64,000 bases of DNA. Source: Siphonodentalium dalli (Eukaryota > Mollusca > Scaphopoda > Gadilida > Siphonodentaliidae). The DNA lies in assembly GCA_032622095.1 (NCBI GenBank), contig CP136066.1:170758664-170822663 (forward strand), in the 5' to 3' direction. Below are positions 36,886 through 50,254 of this stretch, in pieces. A model generated the notes under the pieces. That model did no database searches. It was not told the origin of the DNA and was given only the letters and a program-made list of their open reading frames with translations. Positions within the stretch are counted from its first letter, which is position 1; every line of letters starts with the position of its first letter. A program made the translations under genes and the position numbers.

Positions 36886-37590
36886 GATTAATAAATGGAT
36901 ACCTTACTCAGATAACACTTGGTGTGTCAGTTTTAAGACGATGGTGTCGTTATTAATACTTCTGTCAATACTGGACATCCAAGATGAGTAGGAATTAAAT
37001 AACATGTCGTCTTTCTGAAAAAGAAAATAAACATAACAATTTAATTTGGATTTTATCATGTTTTGATATGACGGGTAGAATATATATATAGCGTACGTGA
37101 ATATAACGGAGATTACTTGAGGGGGTGTTAACGATGGTCTATTATAAATCGGGGTGGGATAATGAGTATATATAATATAAGTCTGTAATTTATTGTTTTT
37201 AATTTAGCACTATCGATTACTGTGACACGATATTGAAGAACCATCAACCTGTTGAAAATTATAACCCCATTTTCTAAACTTTGTTGACATGAAAATCATT
37301 TTTAACTTCACTGTTCTCAGGCACCAATAAGATCAGATTATGTAAAACAGACCTGTTTTTAAAAGTGGACTTATACGTAAACTTATTTTTTTCTTGATTC
37401 AAGAAATTAAACTGTTATTACGCCATCCATAACTAGTTGTTATATATGAGAATGTTCATGCCACGCATGTCGATCCAATGGAAAATTGGGCTGAGATGAG
37501 TTCAAGGTCATGTGACCGTATCCAATTATCAGCTGACCTTTATCTATAAACACCGTAGTCTATTTCCAGTTGATTGCTCCCTGATTGCAT
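36886..37590. other. Unassigned gap between Mab-21-like pseudogene and array B
   Basis: Would contain the upstream region of the pseudogene. It is AT-rich with no clear promoter element, and no gene is seen. Confidence 0.5.
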
Positions 37591-40500
37591 GGTATTGTGT
37601 GGGTCTCATTGATTCTCATTATTATAATTGTGATGAGTTATCTCTTATCAGGTAGTATGTAGGTCGCATTGATCTCATTATTATAATTGTGACGAGTTGA
37701 TTCTCATTATAATTGTGATGAGTTATCTCTTATTAAGTATTGTGTAGGTCTCATTGATTCCCATTATCATAATTGTGATGAGTTATCTCTTATTGAGTAT
37801 TGTGTATGTCTCATTGATTCTCATTATCATAATTGTGATGAGTTATCTCTTATTAAGTATTGTGTGGGTCTCATTGATTCTCATTATCATAATTGTGACG
37901 AGTTATCTCTTATTAAGTATTGTGTGGGTGTCGTTGATTCTCATTATAATTGTGACGAGTTATCTCTTATTAAGTATTGTGTAGGTCTCATTGATTCTCA
38001 TTATAATTGTGACGAGTTATCTCTTATTAAGTATTGTGTGGGTCTCATTGATTCTCATTATAATTGTGACGAGATATCTCTTATTAAGTATTTTGTAGGT
38101 CTCATTGATTCTCATTATCATAATTGTGATGAGTTATCTCTTATCAAGTATTATGTAGGTCTCATTGATTCTCATTATCATAATTGTGATGAGTTATCTC
38201 TTATTAAGTATTGTTTTTGGGTCTCATTGATTCTCATTATTATAATTGTGATGAGTTATCTCTTATTAAGTATTGTGTAGGTCTCATTGATTCCCATTAT
38301 CATAATTGTGATGAGTTATCTCTTATTAAGTATTGTGTAGGTCTCATTGATTCTCGTTATCATAATTGTGATGAGTTATCTCTTATTAAGTATTGTGTAG
38401 GTCTCATTGATTCTCATTATCATAATTGTGATGAGTTATCTCTTAATAAGTATTGTGTAGGTCTCATTGATTCTCATTATCATAATTGTGATGAGTTATC
38501 TCTTATTAAGTATTGTGTATGTCTCATTGATTCTCATTATCATAATTGTGATGAGTTATCTCTTATTGAGTATTGTGTATGTATCATTGATTCTCATTAT
38601 CATAATTGTGATGAGTTATCTCTTATTAAGTATTGTGTGGGTCTCATTGATTCTCATTATCATAATTGTGATGAGTTATCTCTTATTAAGTATTGTATAT
38701 GTCTCGTTGATTCTCCTTATCATAATTGTGTTGAGTTATCTCTTGTTAATTATTGTGTGGGTCTCATTGATCCTCATTATCATAATTGTGACGAGTTATC
38801 TCTTATTAAGTATCATGTAGGTCTCATTGATTTTCATTATCATAATTGTGACGAGTTATCTCTTATTAAGTTTTGTGTAGTTCTCATTGATTCTCATTAT
38901 CATAATTGTGATGAGTTATCTCTTATTAAGTATTGTGTAGGTCTGGTTGATTCCCATTATCATAATTGTGATGAGTTATCTCTTATTAAGTATTGTGTAG
39001 GTCTCATTGGTTCTCGTTATCATAATTGTGACGAATTATCTCTTATTAAGTATTGTGTAGGTCTCATTGATTCTCATTATCATAATTGTGATGAGTTATA
39101 TCTTATTAAGTATTGTGTAGGTCTCATTGATTCTCATTATCAAAATTGTGATGAGTTATCTCTTATTAAGTATTGTGTAGGACTCATTGATTCTCATTAT
39201 CATAATTGTGATGAGTTATCTCTTATTAAGTATTGTGTAGGTCTCATTGATTCCCATTATCATAATTGTGATGAGTTATATCTTATTAAGTATTGTGTAG
39301 GTCTCATTGATTCTCATTATCATAATTGTGATGAGTTATCTCTTATTAAGTATTGTGTAGGTCTCATTGATTCTCATTATCATAATTGTGACGAGTTATC
39401 TCTTATTAAGTATTGTGTAGGTCTCATTGATTCTCATTATCATAATTGTGACGAGTTATCTCTTATTAAGTATTATGTAGGTCTCACTGATTCTCATTAT
39501 CATAATTGTGATGAGTTATCTCTTATTAAGTATTGTGTAGGTATCATTGATTCTCATTATCAAAATTGTGATGAGTTATCTCTTATTAAGTATTGTGCAG
39601 GTCTCATTGATTCTCATTATCATAATTGTGATGAGTTATCTCTTATTAAGTATTGTGTAGGTCTCATTGATTCTCATTATTATAATTGTGACGAGTTATC
39701 TCTTATTAAGTATTGTGTAGGTCTCACTGATTCCCATTATCATAATTGTGATGAGTTATCTCTTATTAAGTAATGTGTAGGTCTAATTGATTCTCACTGT
39801 CATAATTGTGATGAGCTATCTCTTATTAAGTATTGTGCAGGTTTCATTGATTATCATTATCATAATTGTGATGAGTTATCTCTTATTAAGTATTTTGTAA
39901 GTCTCATTGATTATCACTGTCATAATAGTGATGAGTTATTTCTTATTTCGTTTTGTATAGGTCTCATTGATTCTCATTATAATAATTGTGATGAGTTATC
40001 TCTTATTATGTATTGTGTAGGTCTCATTGATTCTCGTTATCATAATTGTGATGAGTTATCTCTTATTAAGTATTGTGTAGGTCTCATTGACTCTCATTAT
40101 CATAATTGTGATGAGTTATTTCGCATTAAGTATTGTGTAGGCTTCAATGATTCTCATTATCATAATTGTGATGAGTTATCTCTTATTAAGTAATGTGTAG
40201 GTCTCATTGATTTTCACTGGCATAATGGTGATGAGTTATCTCTTATAAAGTATTCTGTAGGTCTCATTGATTCTCATTATCATAATTGTGAAGAGCTATC
40301 TCTTATTAAGTATTGTGCAGGTCTCATTGATTCTCATTATCATAATTGTGATGAGTTATCTCTTATTAAGTATTGTGTAAGTCTCATTGATTATCACTGT
40401 CATAATGGTGATGAGTTATTTCTTATTTCGTTTTGTATAGGTCTCATTGATTCTCATTATAATAATTGTGATGAGTTATCACTTATTGAGTATTGTGTGG

Positions 40501-42165
40501 GTATCATTGATTCTCCGTTATCATACTGGTGATGAGTTATCTCTTATTAAGTATTGTGTAGGTCTCATTGATTCCCATTATCATAATTGTGATGAGTTAT
40601 CTCATATTAAGTATTGTGTAGGTCTCATTGATTCTCATTATCATAATTGTGATGAGTTATCACTTATTGAGTATTGTGTGGGTCTCATTGATTCTCCGTT
40701 ATCATACTGGTGATGAGTTATCTCTTATTGAGTATTGTGTAGGTCTCATTGATTCTCATTATCATAATTGTGATGAGTTATCTCTTATTAAGTATTGTGT
40801 AGGTCTTATTGATTCTCATTATCATAATTGTGAAGACTTATTTCTTATTGAGTATTGTGTAGGTCTCATTGATTCTCATTATCATAATTGTGATGAGTTA
40901 TTTCTTATTAAGTATTGTGTAGGTATCATTGATTCTCATTATAATAATTGTGACGAGTTATCTCTTATTAAGTATTGTGTAGGTCTCGTTGATTCTCATT
41001 ATAATAATTGTGATGAGTTATCTCTTATTAAGTATTGTGTAGGTCTCATTGATTCTCATTATAATACCTGTTATGAGTTATCTCTTATTAAGTATTGTGT
41101 ATGTTTCATTGATTCGTATACAAATAATTGTGATGAGTTATCTCTTATTAAGTATTGTGTAGGTCTCATTGATTCTCATCATCATACTTGTGATGAGTTA
41201 TCTCTTATTAAGTATTGTGTAGGTCTCATTGATTCTCATTATCATAATTGTGATGAGTTATCTCTTATTAAGTATTGTGTAGGTCTCATTGATTCTCATT
41301 ATAATAATTGTGACGAGTTATCTCTTATTAAGTATTGTGTAGGTCTCGTTGATTCTCATTATAATAATTGTGATGAGTTATCTCTTATTAAGTATTGTGT
41401 ATGTCTCATTGATTCTCATTATAATACCTGTTATGAGTTATCTCTTATTAAGTATTGTGTATGTTTCATTGATTCGTATACAAATAATTGTGATGAGTTA
41501 TCTCTTATTAAGTATTGTGTAGGTCTCATTGATTCTCATCATCATACTTGTGATGAGTTATCTCTTATTAAGTATTGTGTAGGTCTCATTGATTCTCATT
41601 ATCATAATTGTGATGAGTTATCTCTTATTAAGTATTGTGTAGGTCTCATTGATTCTCATTATAAATAATTGTGACGAGTTATCTCTTATTAAGTATTGTG
41701 TAGGTCTCATTGATTCTCATTATAATACCTGTTATGGGTTATATCTTATTGAGTATTGTGTATGTTTCATTGATTCGTATACAAATAATTGTGATAAGTT
41801 ATCTCTTATTAAGTATTGTGTAGGTCTCATTGATTCTTATTATCATACTTGTGATGAGTCATCTCTTATTAAGTATTGTTTAGGTTTCATTGATTCTCAT
41901 TATAATACCTGTTATGAGTTATCTCTTATTAAGTATTGTGTATGTTTCATTGATTCGTATACAAATAATTGTGATGAGTTATCTCCTACTAAGTATTGTG
42001 TAGGTCTCATTGATTCTCATTATCATACTTGGGATGAGTTATCTGTTATTAAGTAGTGTGTAGATTTCATTGATTATTATAACAATTATTGTGACGAGTT
42101 ATCTCTTATTAAGTATTGTGTAGGTCTCATTCATTCTCATTATTATAATTATGATGAGTTATTTA
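37591..42165 (+). repeat. 60-bp satellite, array B
   Basis: About 75 copies of the same monomer as array A, in the same orientation, but more heterogeneous. It includes three 57-bp monomers (37921-38091, lacking 3 bases), 2-base insertions near 38215, 61-bp monomers near 40510 and 40690 and one near 41660. One frame again stays open for long stretches (38211-39773 and 40628-41668). The right edge ends in ...GATGAGTTATTTA, the same monomer phase at which array A ends. Confidence 0.97.
40921..41640 (+). repeat. 360-bp higher-order unit, duplicated, in array B
   Basis: Six-monomer block 40921-41280 is repeated at 41281-41640 with very few changes. It is marked by the rare monomers TATAATACCTGTTATGAG and TCGTATACAAATAATTG. 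Further partial copies follow to about 42000. A separate 480-base duplication is visible at 39901 and 40381 (monomers ending TTTCGTTTTGTATAG). Confidence 0.85.
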
Positions 42166-42303
42166 TTGCATCATAAATATGAACTCTGTGTAGCAACACA
42201 TTTGCGAAAAAAACCGATTCACATTTGAAGAGAAATGACGAGAATGGTTATTTTTATCACTTTAATTTACGATTACTGCTTTATTCATAACATTTGTAAC
42301 TAT

Positions 42304-42415
42304 GATTGTGATGGTAGCGGTGCTTTTTTCATGACATATATTTTGATGGTAGCGGTGCTGTTTTCATAACATATATTATCTCGATTGTGATGGTAACGGT
42401 TCATAACATATATTA
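42304..42415 (+). repeat. Short tandem repeat at the outer edge of element 4
   Basis: Three units sharing GATGGTARCGGT and CATAACATATATTA. The first contains ATGATTGTGATGGTAG, which recurs at 59132 just outside the right arm. Confidence 0.7.
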
Positions 42416-43900
42416 CCATGAGCCAGGAACGAAAATGGTACCAATTTGGTGGGCAAATTCTATCAACATATTTCTGAAAGCTTATAATCTGAAGTTTATC
42501 TCAGTGCTGTGGCGCACCGGGGCAGTGTAGCTTAGTGTCAAAATGTGTGTTTCCATGGCAACGGAGGGTGTTTTTGGTTGGTATAAAAAATATGCCTATG
42601 ATGGTTTATAACTAGAAACTTTAATGCCGCACGTCTACCTTTGCATCGATACGGGGTGCTACCCTTGGTGGGCTTTCTTTTAGCACTGGAGAAATCCCTT
42701 CAAGAGGTCAAGGTCATATATAAAGGTCAAGGTCATTGACCAAAATAATAGGATTTTTCATATCGAGTCATACATTTTCTACCCACTGAGTTTATGTATC
42801 ATTTCTGAATACGTTATCTTTACTCAGAAATAATCTATATCATATAGGCTACATGGAGAACTGCGTTGTTATTGAAACGGAGAAGTCTGTCATGAGATAT
42901 AGTCCTTTAAACTTGGTGACCATTTTCAAAAATGGGTCAAAATCAGTTATTTCACAAGCTATCGTGCTTCTGTGTATAGTATAGATTAGATACTTATAGT
43001 GGGATATTAGGGTTGAATCATGATTTTAGTGGCTAAAGCATGAGACTTCAAATATATGTTGCTCAGTTATAAGGAAAACATTTTTGGAAGGGTGCTCGGG
43101 TTGGGGGGTCATTTGTCATGATAAACTCAGGTTTCCATGGCAACGACATAAAATATATGAAGAAATATTTAAAACGCCACTTTTAAGATTCAATGAACCT
43201 GTGATTAAAGAAATGATGTTAACTCATATCTGACTCATTACTGGTCCACAAAACGGACTGGGCCACCAGGGCATATAGGTTCAGGGTCAATTATCAAGGT
43301 CAAGGTCATTGGAAAAAATGTATTATTTTGGTCTATTTTTTACTAATTGTCTCATATTTCGCTACCCCTAGTGCATTAGTCATAACAGTAATCCCCATAA
43401 CAATATAGAAAATTTAGGGTGCCATCACCACGTTCAATTTGATATATGGCACACTTGATATAAGACGATCGCTGTAAATATGTCACAACATATAGTTCAT
43501 ATATAATCACAGTTTTAAGTGTTACTTTTTATAGTATCTGTGGCAATACATAATTCACGATACATTGCCGTATAGAGATCATCAGACCAAAATTTTTACA
43601 ATACTTCACATATATTTTGCTCAGTTATAGTGGAAACTTCAGATGAGAGATCATGTGTCAGGAAAGACTACAATAGATGTTTCCATGGCAACGGCATCAA
43701 ATATTGTGAGAAAAGCTGACAAACGTCCACTGCTGGCAACCGGATGAGTCTTGTGTTAGAATAAATGAAGTGAACTCATAGTGCCATTCAATGGTCCATC
43801 AAACGGATTGGGTCATAGGACACATAGGGTCAAAGTCAACTGTTACGGTCAAGGTCAATCACTCTTATTAGTACCTCACAGTGTGCCAGTATCCTTTTCA
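42416..43900 (+). repeat. Element 4 left arm with X-box-like and AGGTCA motifs
   Basis: About 550-580-bp units. GTTTCCATGGCAAC occurs at 42549, 43131 and 43679, each followed 160-180 bases later by AAGGTCAAGGTCA-type direct repeats (42701-42735, 43299, 43850). GTTTCCATGGCAAC closely matches the palindromic RFX X-box. Short reading frames are not protein-like. Confidence 0.82.
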
Positions 43901-44716
43901 CCAACTCATAGGGGCTTCAAGACAGCTGATACCCCCAGTCAATGCTGTCATATGCCACCATATTGCGTACGTCCTGATATCAGAGCAGATTTTCCACACC
44001 CTACTATTTTTTTTTTAGTGGCAGATCCCACATGTCCATGGTTTGGTTTGTTCGGGTTTCTGAATTGGACAAAAATCTTTTAAAACATGCAAAAATATGG
44101 TTGTTCAAGTTATTTGCCAGACGGGTTTTGTAACTGGTCCATGCTGTCTGCGTAGAAAGTTCAATATATCCCAGATTAAAATTATAAATGATCAAATGAT
44201 AAAAGTGTAAGGGGGTGCTGCCACTCTATCAGTATGCCAAGTTCCATACTTTAGATCCTAAAATCGAGATGCAATCCTTAATGGACCCCGCTATATGTAA
44301 GGAATAGGAATGTGCATAAATCCCAGATATGAGAATAGAATATACATGTAAGTGGCATGATCTCCGTAATATTGACTCTGCGTGGAGACATATATCCTAC
44401 GTTGGCTCCAAATAATGTGATCTCTTCATATATGGAATATGTTGATTGGCTGAAAAACTGCTTATTGTGACCCACATGCATGAGTAAACTTGATTCTACG
44501 ATGTATTCGATGGCTCCAGTCAAATGGTCACCAGACTGTCCGTATGGAGTTTGGTGACGATCGGAAGAAGAATGTGATATGTGGGGTGTGACAAATGATT
44601 TAGTCATAGAAAGAGTACAATCAAAGAGGGCTGCCGGTGGCGATGTTTTTCATCGAAAATCGTTAAAATATGATAGCTCCCATTTTAGTGGTGATCCTAA
44701 ACAAGACTGAATATTC
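43901..44716. other. Unassigned part of element 4 interior
   Basis: Contains frames of about 100 residues on both strands (43781-44083 plus, 44278-44607 minus) that resemble nothing I know. No structural repeat is obvious. Confidence 0.45.
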
Positions 44717-44900
44717 AAAACAATTGTTCTCCAATGAGTTTATGTCATTCCCATGGAAACCATATTTTATCCGGATACATGACCCTTCTTCTAGGCATCC
44801 CCTTCTCAAATGTTTCGCTAAAACAATTGTCCTCCAATGAGTTTATGTCATTCCCATGGAAACCAATTTTTATCCGGATACATGACCCTTCTTCTAACAA
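44717..44900 (+). repeat. 103-bp tandem duplication with CCATGGAAAC
   Basis: Both copies start AAAACAATTGT and share CCAATGAGTTTATGTCATTC, CCATGGAAACC and ATCCGGATACATGACCCTTC. This is an X-box-like half related to the element 4 right-arm units. Confidence 0.88.
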
Positions 44901-45066
44901 TACATGATTAATCACATTCAGGGGTTTAGGTGAATGCCCAACTAGGCTCCACGTGTACATGTATTACGTATTTTGAATGGAAGTCCATTATAGAAGAGCA
45001 ACTGAGTGGGACTCGGTGTATTCTAGTTGGGCATTCATGTAAACCCCTGAATGTGATGATTAATCA
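44901..45066. repeat. Hairpin of about 45-bp arms
   Basis: ATGATTAATCACATTCAGGG at the left pairs with CCCTGAATGTGATGATTAAT at the right. GAATGCCCAACTAG pairs with CTAGTTGGGCATTC inside it. A related non-palindromic fragment (AGTCCATTAAAGAAGAG ... GTGACTCGGT) is at about 45980-46025. MITE-like. Confidence 0.85.
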
Positions 45067-46060
45067 TCTGATATGTCTGCGATTAATATGTCTTCATGAT
45101 ATATCACTTATTGTGACAGACAAGGGTAAAGTGATGATACGATCGTTTAATGTATTGTTTACATGCGACAAATCAAAATTCTCTGGCTTTGTTTAGTTAT
45201 AAATTTAGTTGTTTTGTCATTTAACAAACCTCAGATTAATTCCATTTGCACCCCCCCCCCCCCCTGAATCAGAATCAAACCAAATAACATGTTTTTGCAT
45301 AATTCCATTTGCACCCCCTTGCACGTCAGTGCTCTGGCCTAATATCCTATATATTCATAAACCATGGTTCTATATATTCCCGGTATGAGACCATTCAGAT
45401 ATTTTTACCTGAAAAAAATCTAACACCTAGCGGTCTAACTCCAGACAAATGCACATGACTACGGACAAGAGACCAGGACACACCGGGCTGTCCATGGTTG
45501 TTCGGCCCGGGGTGAGAAAATTTTGAAAACTATACAAGAAAATCGCTAATCCTAGCATCTAGACTGGCCTCAACTGAAGCGTTCCTATTGTGTTGGAAAT
45601 TTCAATTGGGGGAGGGGTGCGTGAGAATTTTTTTGGGATTTACAGCTTGGAGTTACCGTTAAAATCTCGAGATTAACGGGGTCTTTACGTGGTGTTATAT
45701 GATGCTGACAAGTTCATTTAATGACAAAATCACGATTAGCCAATTAGGCTGGTTAAACAACACATGTGGGGCCCCACGTCAGTTTCATTTGCGGCCCAAC
45801 CACATATACCCCCCCCCCCACCACGGCCTCCGGCCCATCGGGAATTATCCTGGTCTCCCGATGGGCCAGTACGCCTCTGATCATGCTTGGTAAAGGCTGT
45901 CTATGTTCATATACACAAAGCTTCCATTTTACCTAATCTAAAGACATACAATAAAGATACCCCCACGATTCTGGACGTACAGTCCATTAAAGAAGAGAAA
46001 CGGGGTGTGACTCGGTCCAAACTAGCATAAATCCAACCAATATTTCAAGCTGTTGTGGAC
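45067..46060. other. Unassigned, homopolymer-rich
   Basis: C tracts at about 45249-45264 and 45810-45820. No gene is recognised. The end contains the partial relative of the hairpin just upstream. Confidence 0.5.
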
Positions 46061-46500
46061 CAAGAAGTCTTGGTTTAGTGGTGAGGTGCTCTAATTATTA
46101 TGCATCATGATGGTGAGTGCTTGTATGACTAACATGCTAGGGGTAGTGGAATATGAGACAATTTATAGAAATAGATCAATATTACCATTTTCCAATAACC
46201 TTATACAGTATCAATTGGCCATGTCCCTATGTGTAATGTGGCTAATTCCGTTGATGGATCGTAATCGCAATAATTAGGGTCAACGGGTTGCCAGCAGTTT
46301 TCAGTTGGATTTTTCAACTTTTCTACAAATAGTTGATGCCGTTGCCATGGAAACCAGATTTATACTGACACATGACCTCTCACGTGGGTAACCCTCCAAA
46401 AAGTTTCCACTATTACTACACAACACGTATGTGAAGTTTCATGCTTTGGTTACTATAAAGTCACAAAATTGTAGTTATTTTGGTCTTGATGGTAATGCAA
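46061..46500 (-). repeat. Extra element 4 right-arm-type unit
   Basis: GTTGCCATGGAAAC at 46341, preceded by a GAATATGAGACAATT segment and followed by a TTTCATGCTTTGGTTACT segment, the same order as at 56905-57240 and 58377-58510. It shows that element 4 units also occur away from the main arms. Confidence 0.65.
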
Positions 46501-46554
46501 CGTGGCTTATATTATACGGCTACAAATACAATAAACATATTACGATTATTTATA

Positions 46555-46950
46555 AACAAGCTGACCTGGCCGACCTCGTCCGTGCTAGTTAGGGATTTCT
46601 TTGTGATCGCCTCCGTCTGGGCAGAATATACAGCGTCTGGACAAACTATTGTTCGATCGGTTCAGAAACATATGTATGTAGATTAGCCACATGAAAATGC
46701 AGGGCAAGTTCGACATTGGATTCGGTCCGCCCATTCTTTTCTAAGTCCTTGTCGACTTAGAATTTGCTGATTATTTTGGTTTCCATGTGACAACTTTAGT
46801 TTTAGTTATCTGATTGTTTCAAATCTGGTATATGTATTACTCATGTGAAAAATACAGGTAAAGTTCGAACGTTATGGCCCTTGTTGTTTCAGGTGACAGC
46901 TTTTGTTATGGTTATCTGTTTGTTAAAAATTTGGCCAACATTACACAACT
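46555..46950 (+). repeat. Dispersed repeat fragments
   Basis: 46565-46680 shares GGGATTT(C/T)TTTGTGATCG, GCAAACTATTGTTCGATCGG-like and AAACAT segments with 13210-13290. Downstream, two diverged units of about 150 bases share CATGAAAATGCAGG / CATGTGAAAAATACAGG and AAGTTCGA. No coding sequence. Confidence 0.55.
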
Positions 46951-47926
46951 GTCCCCTGGTAAGGCTGCCGCGATAGGATATAGTATCATATAAGCAGATA
47001 GAGTTATTCCCATTGAGTAGCCTGCTGTCGCGGCCTCGCGGGTACCAGCCGTTGTTTGAATAAACATTGCGTAACATGACACGAGACTCTGGAGATTCCT
47101 AGTTAAAATGTTATCTTTTCAGTGTGCGCTCAAACTTCTAAATCAACTATGCATTGTTAAATATACAACAATTTCTGTATAGTTTGACTCTTCAGTTACA
47201 AAAATCGGACGGTAAACACTCAAATTATAATAATATTATATATTCGTATACTAGTATCGATCTGCCGGTCGAAAAATGTTAAGCAAGACAGAACAAGTGA
47301 ACTGCATTGCATCATAGCCGCATGGGCCGGGAGTGGGGCTTGGAGGGCTGCAGCCCCTCCCAACATTTTGAAAGCTCAATATTCAGGCAAATTGAATGGT
47401 ATTTCAGGTGCAAATTAATGTATATTACAGTATTTTTTCACATTTCTGCCCGAATTATACACACTTAAGGTTAACCGTACACATTTTTTAGCTTTAGCTA
47501 GCCGACCTTTTAAAATTCTATGAGACTTTATTAAGTATTCAATTTCAGCAGGATTTAATTTAAATTTGTAATTTGTATTTGTAAAATTTATATCCCAGTT
47601 TGTGGGAAGTGAGAACAATATATATTTATTATAATGATATAATCATCAGTTAATATAGAGTTCAGTTGGGGCGTATTTTCGTTAATAATTTACGGTTAAA
47701 ACTTTTGAAACGCTCTTTAAGGTTTCACGTTGTGCGTATTCTGGCGCATAACACCAATTAATTTCTGGTAAAACTGGCCACCAGGCTGAGATGGATGTCA
47801 GCATAAACTTATGAGATTGGTTATATCTCACAACTTAGGATTTAGATATAAAAAGTATGGATGGTGTTCACTTTCTGCAATGTTCTAATTCAGTGTCATT
47901 ATTAACTTGAACAACTGTTCAATGAC
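46951..47926. other. Unassigned AT-rich sequence
   Basis: Contains a G/C-rich island around 47310-47375 of the kind found in dispersed repeats (CTTGGAGGGCTGCAGCCCC). No gene is recognised. A minus-strand frame at 46889-47077 has a protein-like composition but no recognisable family. Confidence 0.45.
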
Positions 47927-49123
47927 TAGCGCTGGGACAGTTGGGTTTTTTTCCTAACCGGTTAACCACGGGCATTAACCTAACCATAACCGGTGAACCG
48001 TGACCAGTATTACCCTCAGTACGAGATTGAATACATACTATATACTACATACTATATCGGCAAAACAAATGTTTATTACGCGTCCCGGAAACGTTGATAT
48101 ACATGCGATCACAAACGATGTCTTGGACATACAATGCGTTCCCGTTACGGCGATCAAATAGTTGTAAATCGATGTTTACGGGAGTTTCGCACTGCATAAC
48201 GCTTGCTTGCAAAACCTTCAACGACGAAATATAGTCCCCCCCCTGTGTGTATCCCGGGGCCCCCGTCACGATTAGCCCAAACAATGTACTGAAGATACGC
48301 ATACTGTTGTTTAGTAATGTTAAGTGTTTGGGTATAGCCTATAGGCAGGTATGTATTAATCACAGTGGCTACACGATGTTACTTCAATTATTTAATAAAT
48401 AAATTCAAACAAAATTAAATCGTCGTGATTCATTACTCAAGCCCCAGCCAGTGTTTAGGAATTAACGTTATCACTAGATATCCTCTTATTTCCCACTCCC
48501 AGTAGGCCTGTGTTTTTTCTGGATGTGCGACTTCATATTGGATGTTGATCCAGAATAAACGAATCGCCTTCGGCAGGCCTTGCATACCGCCCATTTCTTC
48601 TTCCTTTTTTTTTTCGTCATCTTGAATTATATAACTAAATGTCCCGAAACGTTTGATTTCCGTTTGTGTAGGTCTTCTGTCATCGCTTTGAGACGAACTA
48701 ATGGTAATGACAAGGGGGGGGGGGGCAGTTTCAAGAAAACAGACATAATATTGATGACGTAGTAAAAGTCTAGACTTGATTGCTTTGATGTATGCCGCGG
48801 TGCGCGTGCGCGTGCAGCCGGAACGTCATGTAATGCCGCCAAAGGAAATTGGCATTGAATGTGTAGCAAGTTATTCACAGACTGACACAGATAAGAGTGT
48901 TGTTGTTGGTTTCACGTCTAGAAAAGCCACCGGTGATCAAACAGGCATGTGTTGTGGGGTATATGAATACACAATCAACTGTCCAAATCGCTTCTATAAG
49001 CGGCTACTACGTTGATAGTACGATCGTTATCAATATTACGGTGATCCGGCTGTGGCCTCCTCCAACCGGTTGACACGCATAACCGAACCGTAACCGGTTA
49101 TCCGGACAACCGCCCCAGCACTA
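47927..49123. mobile_element. hAT-like non-autonomous DNA transposon
   Basis: Terminal inverted repeats start TAGCGCTGGGACAGTTG on the left and TAGTGCTGGGGCGGTTG on the complement of the right, each followed by AACCGGTTA-type sequence. Flanks TCAATGAC (47919-47926) and CCAATAAC (49124-49131) match 6 of 8, consistent with an old 8-bp target duplication, the hAT hallmark. The interior is 1.2 kb without transposase. A minus-strand 85-codon frame with a true ATG and a hydrophobic start (48302-48045) is present but unassigned. Confidence 0.65.
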
Positions 49124-49131
49124 CCAATAAC

Positions 49132-49535
49132 GAGATTTAACTTCACAAAACCATTGTTATGTGAACATTACTGGTACAGTCAGAATGGCATTACTGAGTA
49201 AATTAAATTAATCCAATAAGATACCAAACAAATGGCATTGGAAAAGCTCAAAGCATTGAGAAATATTCTAATAATATTTTCGACTAAAGTAATCGAACTT
49301 ATTTCACTACTAAGTTGTTGACAAATCACTGTAACAGTTCTGTTTACATAACAATAATTTCATTGTGCGGCATTTTTTTGTTGGAGAACTTTCAATAATT
49401 GTTATAGCAACAGTTATAGATTTAGTTCAGTTGCCTCCAATTCTGCCCCTAATAGAGGAAGAGTAATAGAAACTTCAAAGGGAGGCAAGATTGTTGTCCC
49501 ATCAAGGGTCAGATCTGCCACAAAGTGTGCAGTTT
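49132..49535. other. Unassigned sequence
   Basis: No gene, repeat or motif that I can support. Confidence 0.5.
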
Positions 49536-49635
49536 GTACTCAGGCATTATTTCATGCCGTGCATTTAATTTAATTGTGATATATATATATATAACAATTA
49601 AATTAAATGCACGACATGAAATAATGCCTGAGTAC
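49536..49635. repeat. 100-bp MITE-like hairpin
   Basis: GTACTCAGGCATTATTTCAT pairs with ATGAAATAATGCCTGAGTAC, and the arms continue through AATTTAATTGT with one visible mismatch. The loop is an (AT)n run. Total about 100 bases. Confidence 0.93.
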
Positions 49636-50202
49636 TTTTATGTCAAATTTTGCTTGACCAATTAGAAAAATGAAAGCAGGCCATCTGACATCGTCAACTA
49701 ATCAGAAAATAGCCTGTGCGATCAAAGGCTACTTTTGCCGCCCGGCAACGGATCCCATTCTGCGGATTGATAAGTTAGCTGAGTTTTGAATAGCAAATGA
49801 CATGAAAAACAGATGTCACATTTTTTTGTAACGAATTTAATATTGTTTTTTTGTACCGAATATTAAAAAATTATAACGCCAAAATTATGGTCTTTTATAG
49901 ACATCCCGCATTACAGTTTTATGCATGATGACTCCAACCGTTCCACCAGAGACGAGGGTTTTTACTCTATGTTGAGTAGATCCATGTGTCCTGGATTTCA
50001 TATTACACGAATTGCTACAATATTCAATTACCATTACACGGGCACAATTGTGAGCCATGTCATGTTTTAAATATCTCAGTTTGAATAACTTCTAAATGTT
50101 GGAAATTTCTTTACGCCCACAATCTATCCGAGTCTGGATTTATAAATTTATCTCGACCGTCACGGGGATCGCTCCCCCATATAAAACGTTGTGTTCGTAT
50201 TT
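49636..50202. other. Unassigned sequence
   Basis: No gene or repeat recognised. Confidence 0.5.
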
Positions 50203-50254
50203 GGAATTAAGTTGAATACAAGTTAATTGTATGGGTACATAACATTCAAATATG
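50203..50254 (-). repeat. SINE-tail-like fragment
   Basis: Shares about 47 exact bases with 50773-50822 (AAGTTGAATACAAGTTAATT, then TGTATGGGTACATAACATTC). On the minus strand this is the 3' part of the SINE-like copy without its head, as expected of a 5'-truncated retroposed copy. Confidence 0.65.

Noticed and set aside
48045-48302. Small secreted-type protein gene on the minus strand
   Set aside because: It has a true ATG and a hydrophobic start but lies inside a hAT-like element with no family resemblance. Too weak to call.
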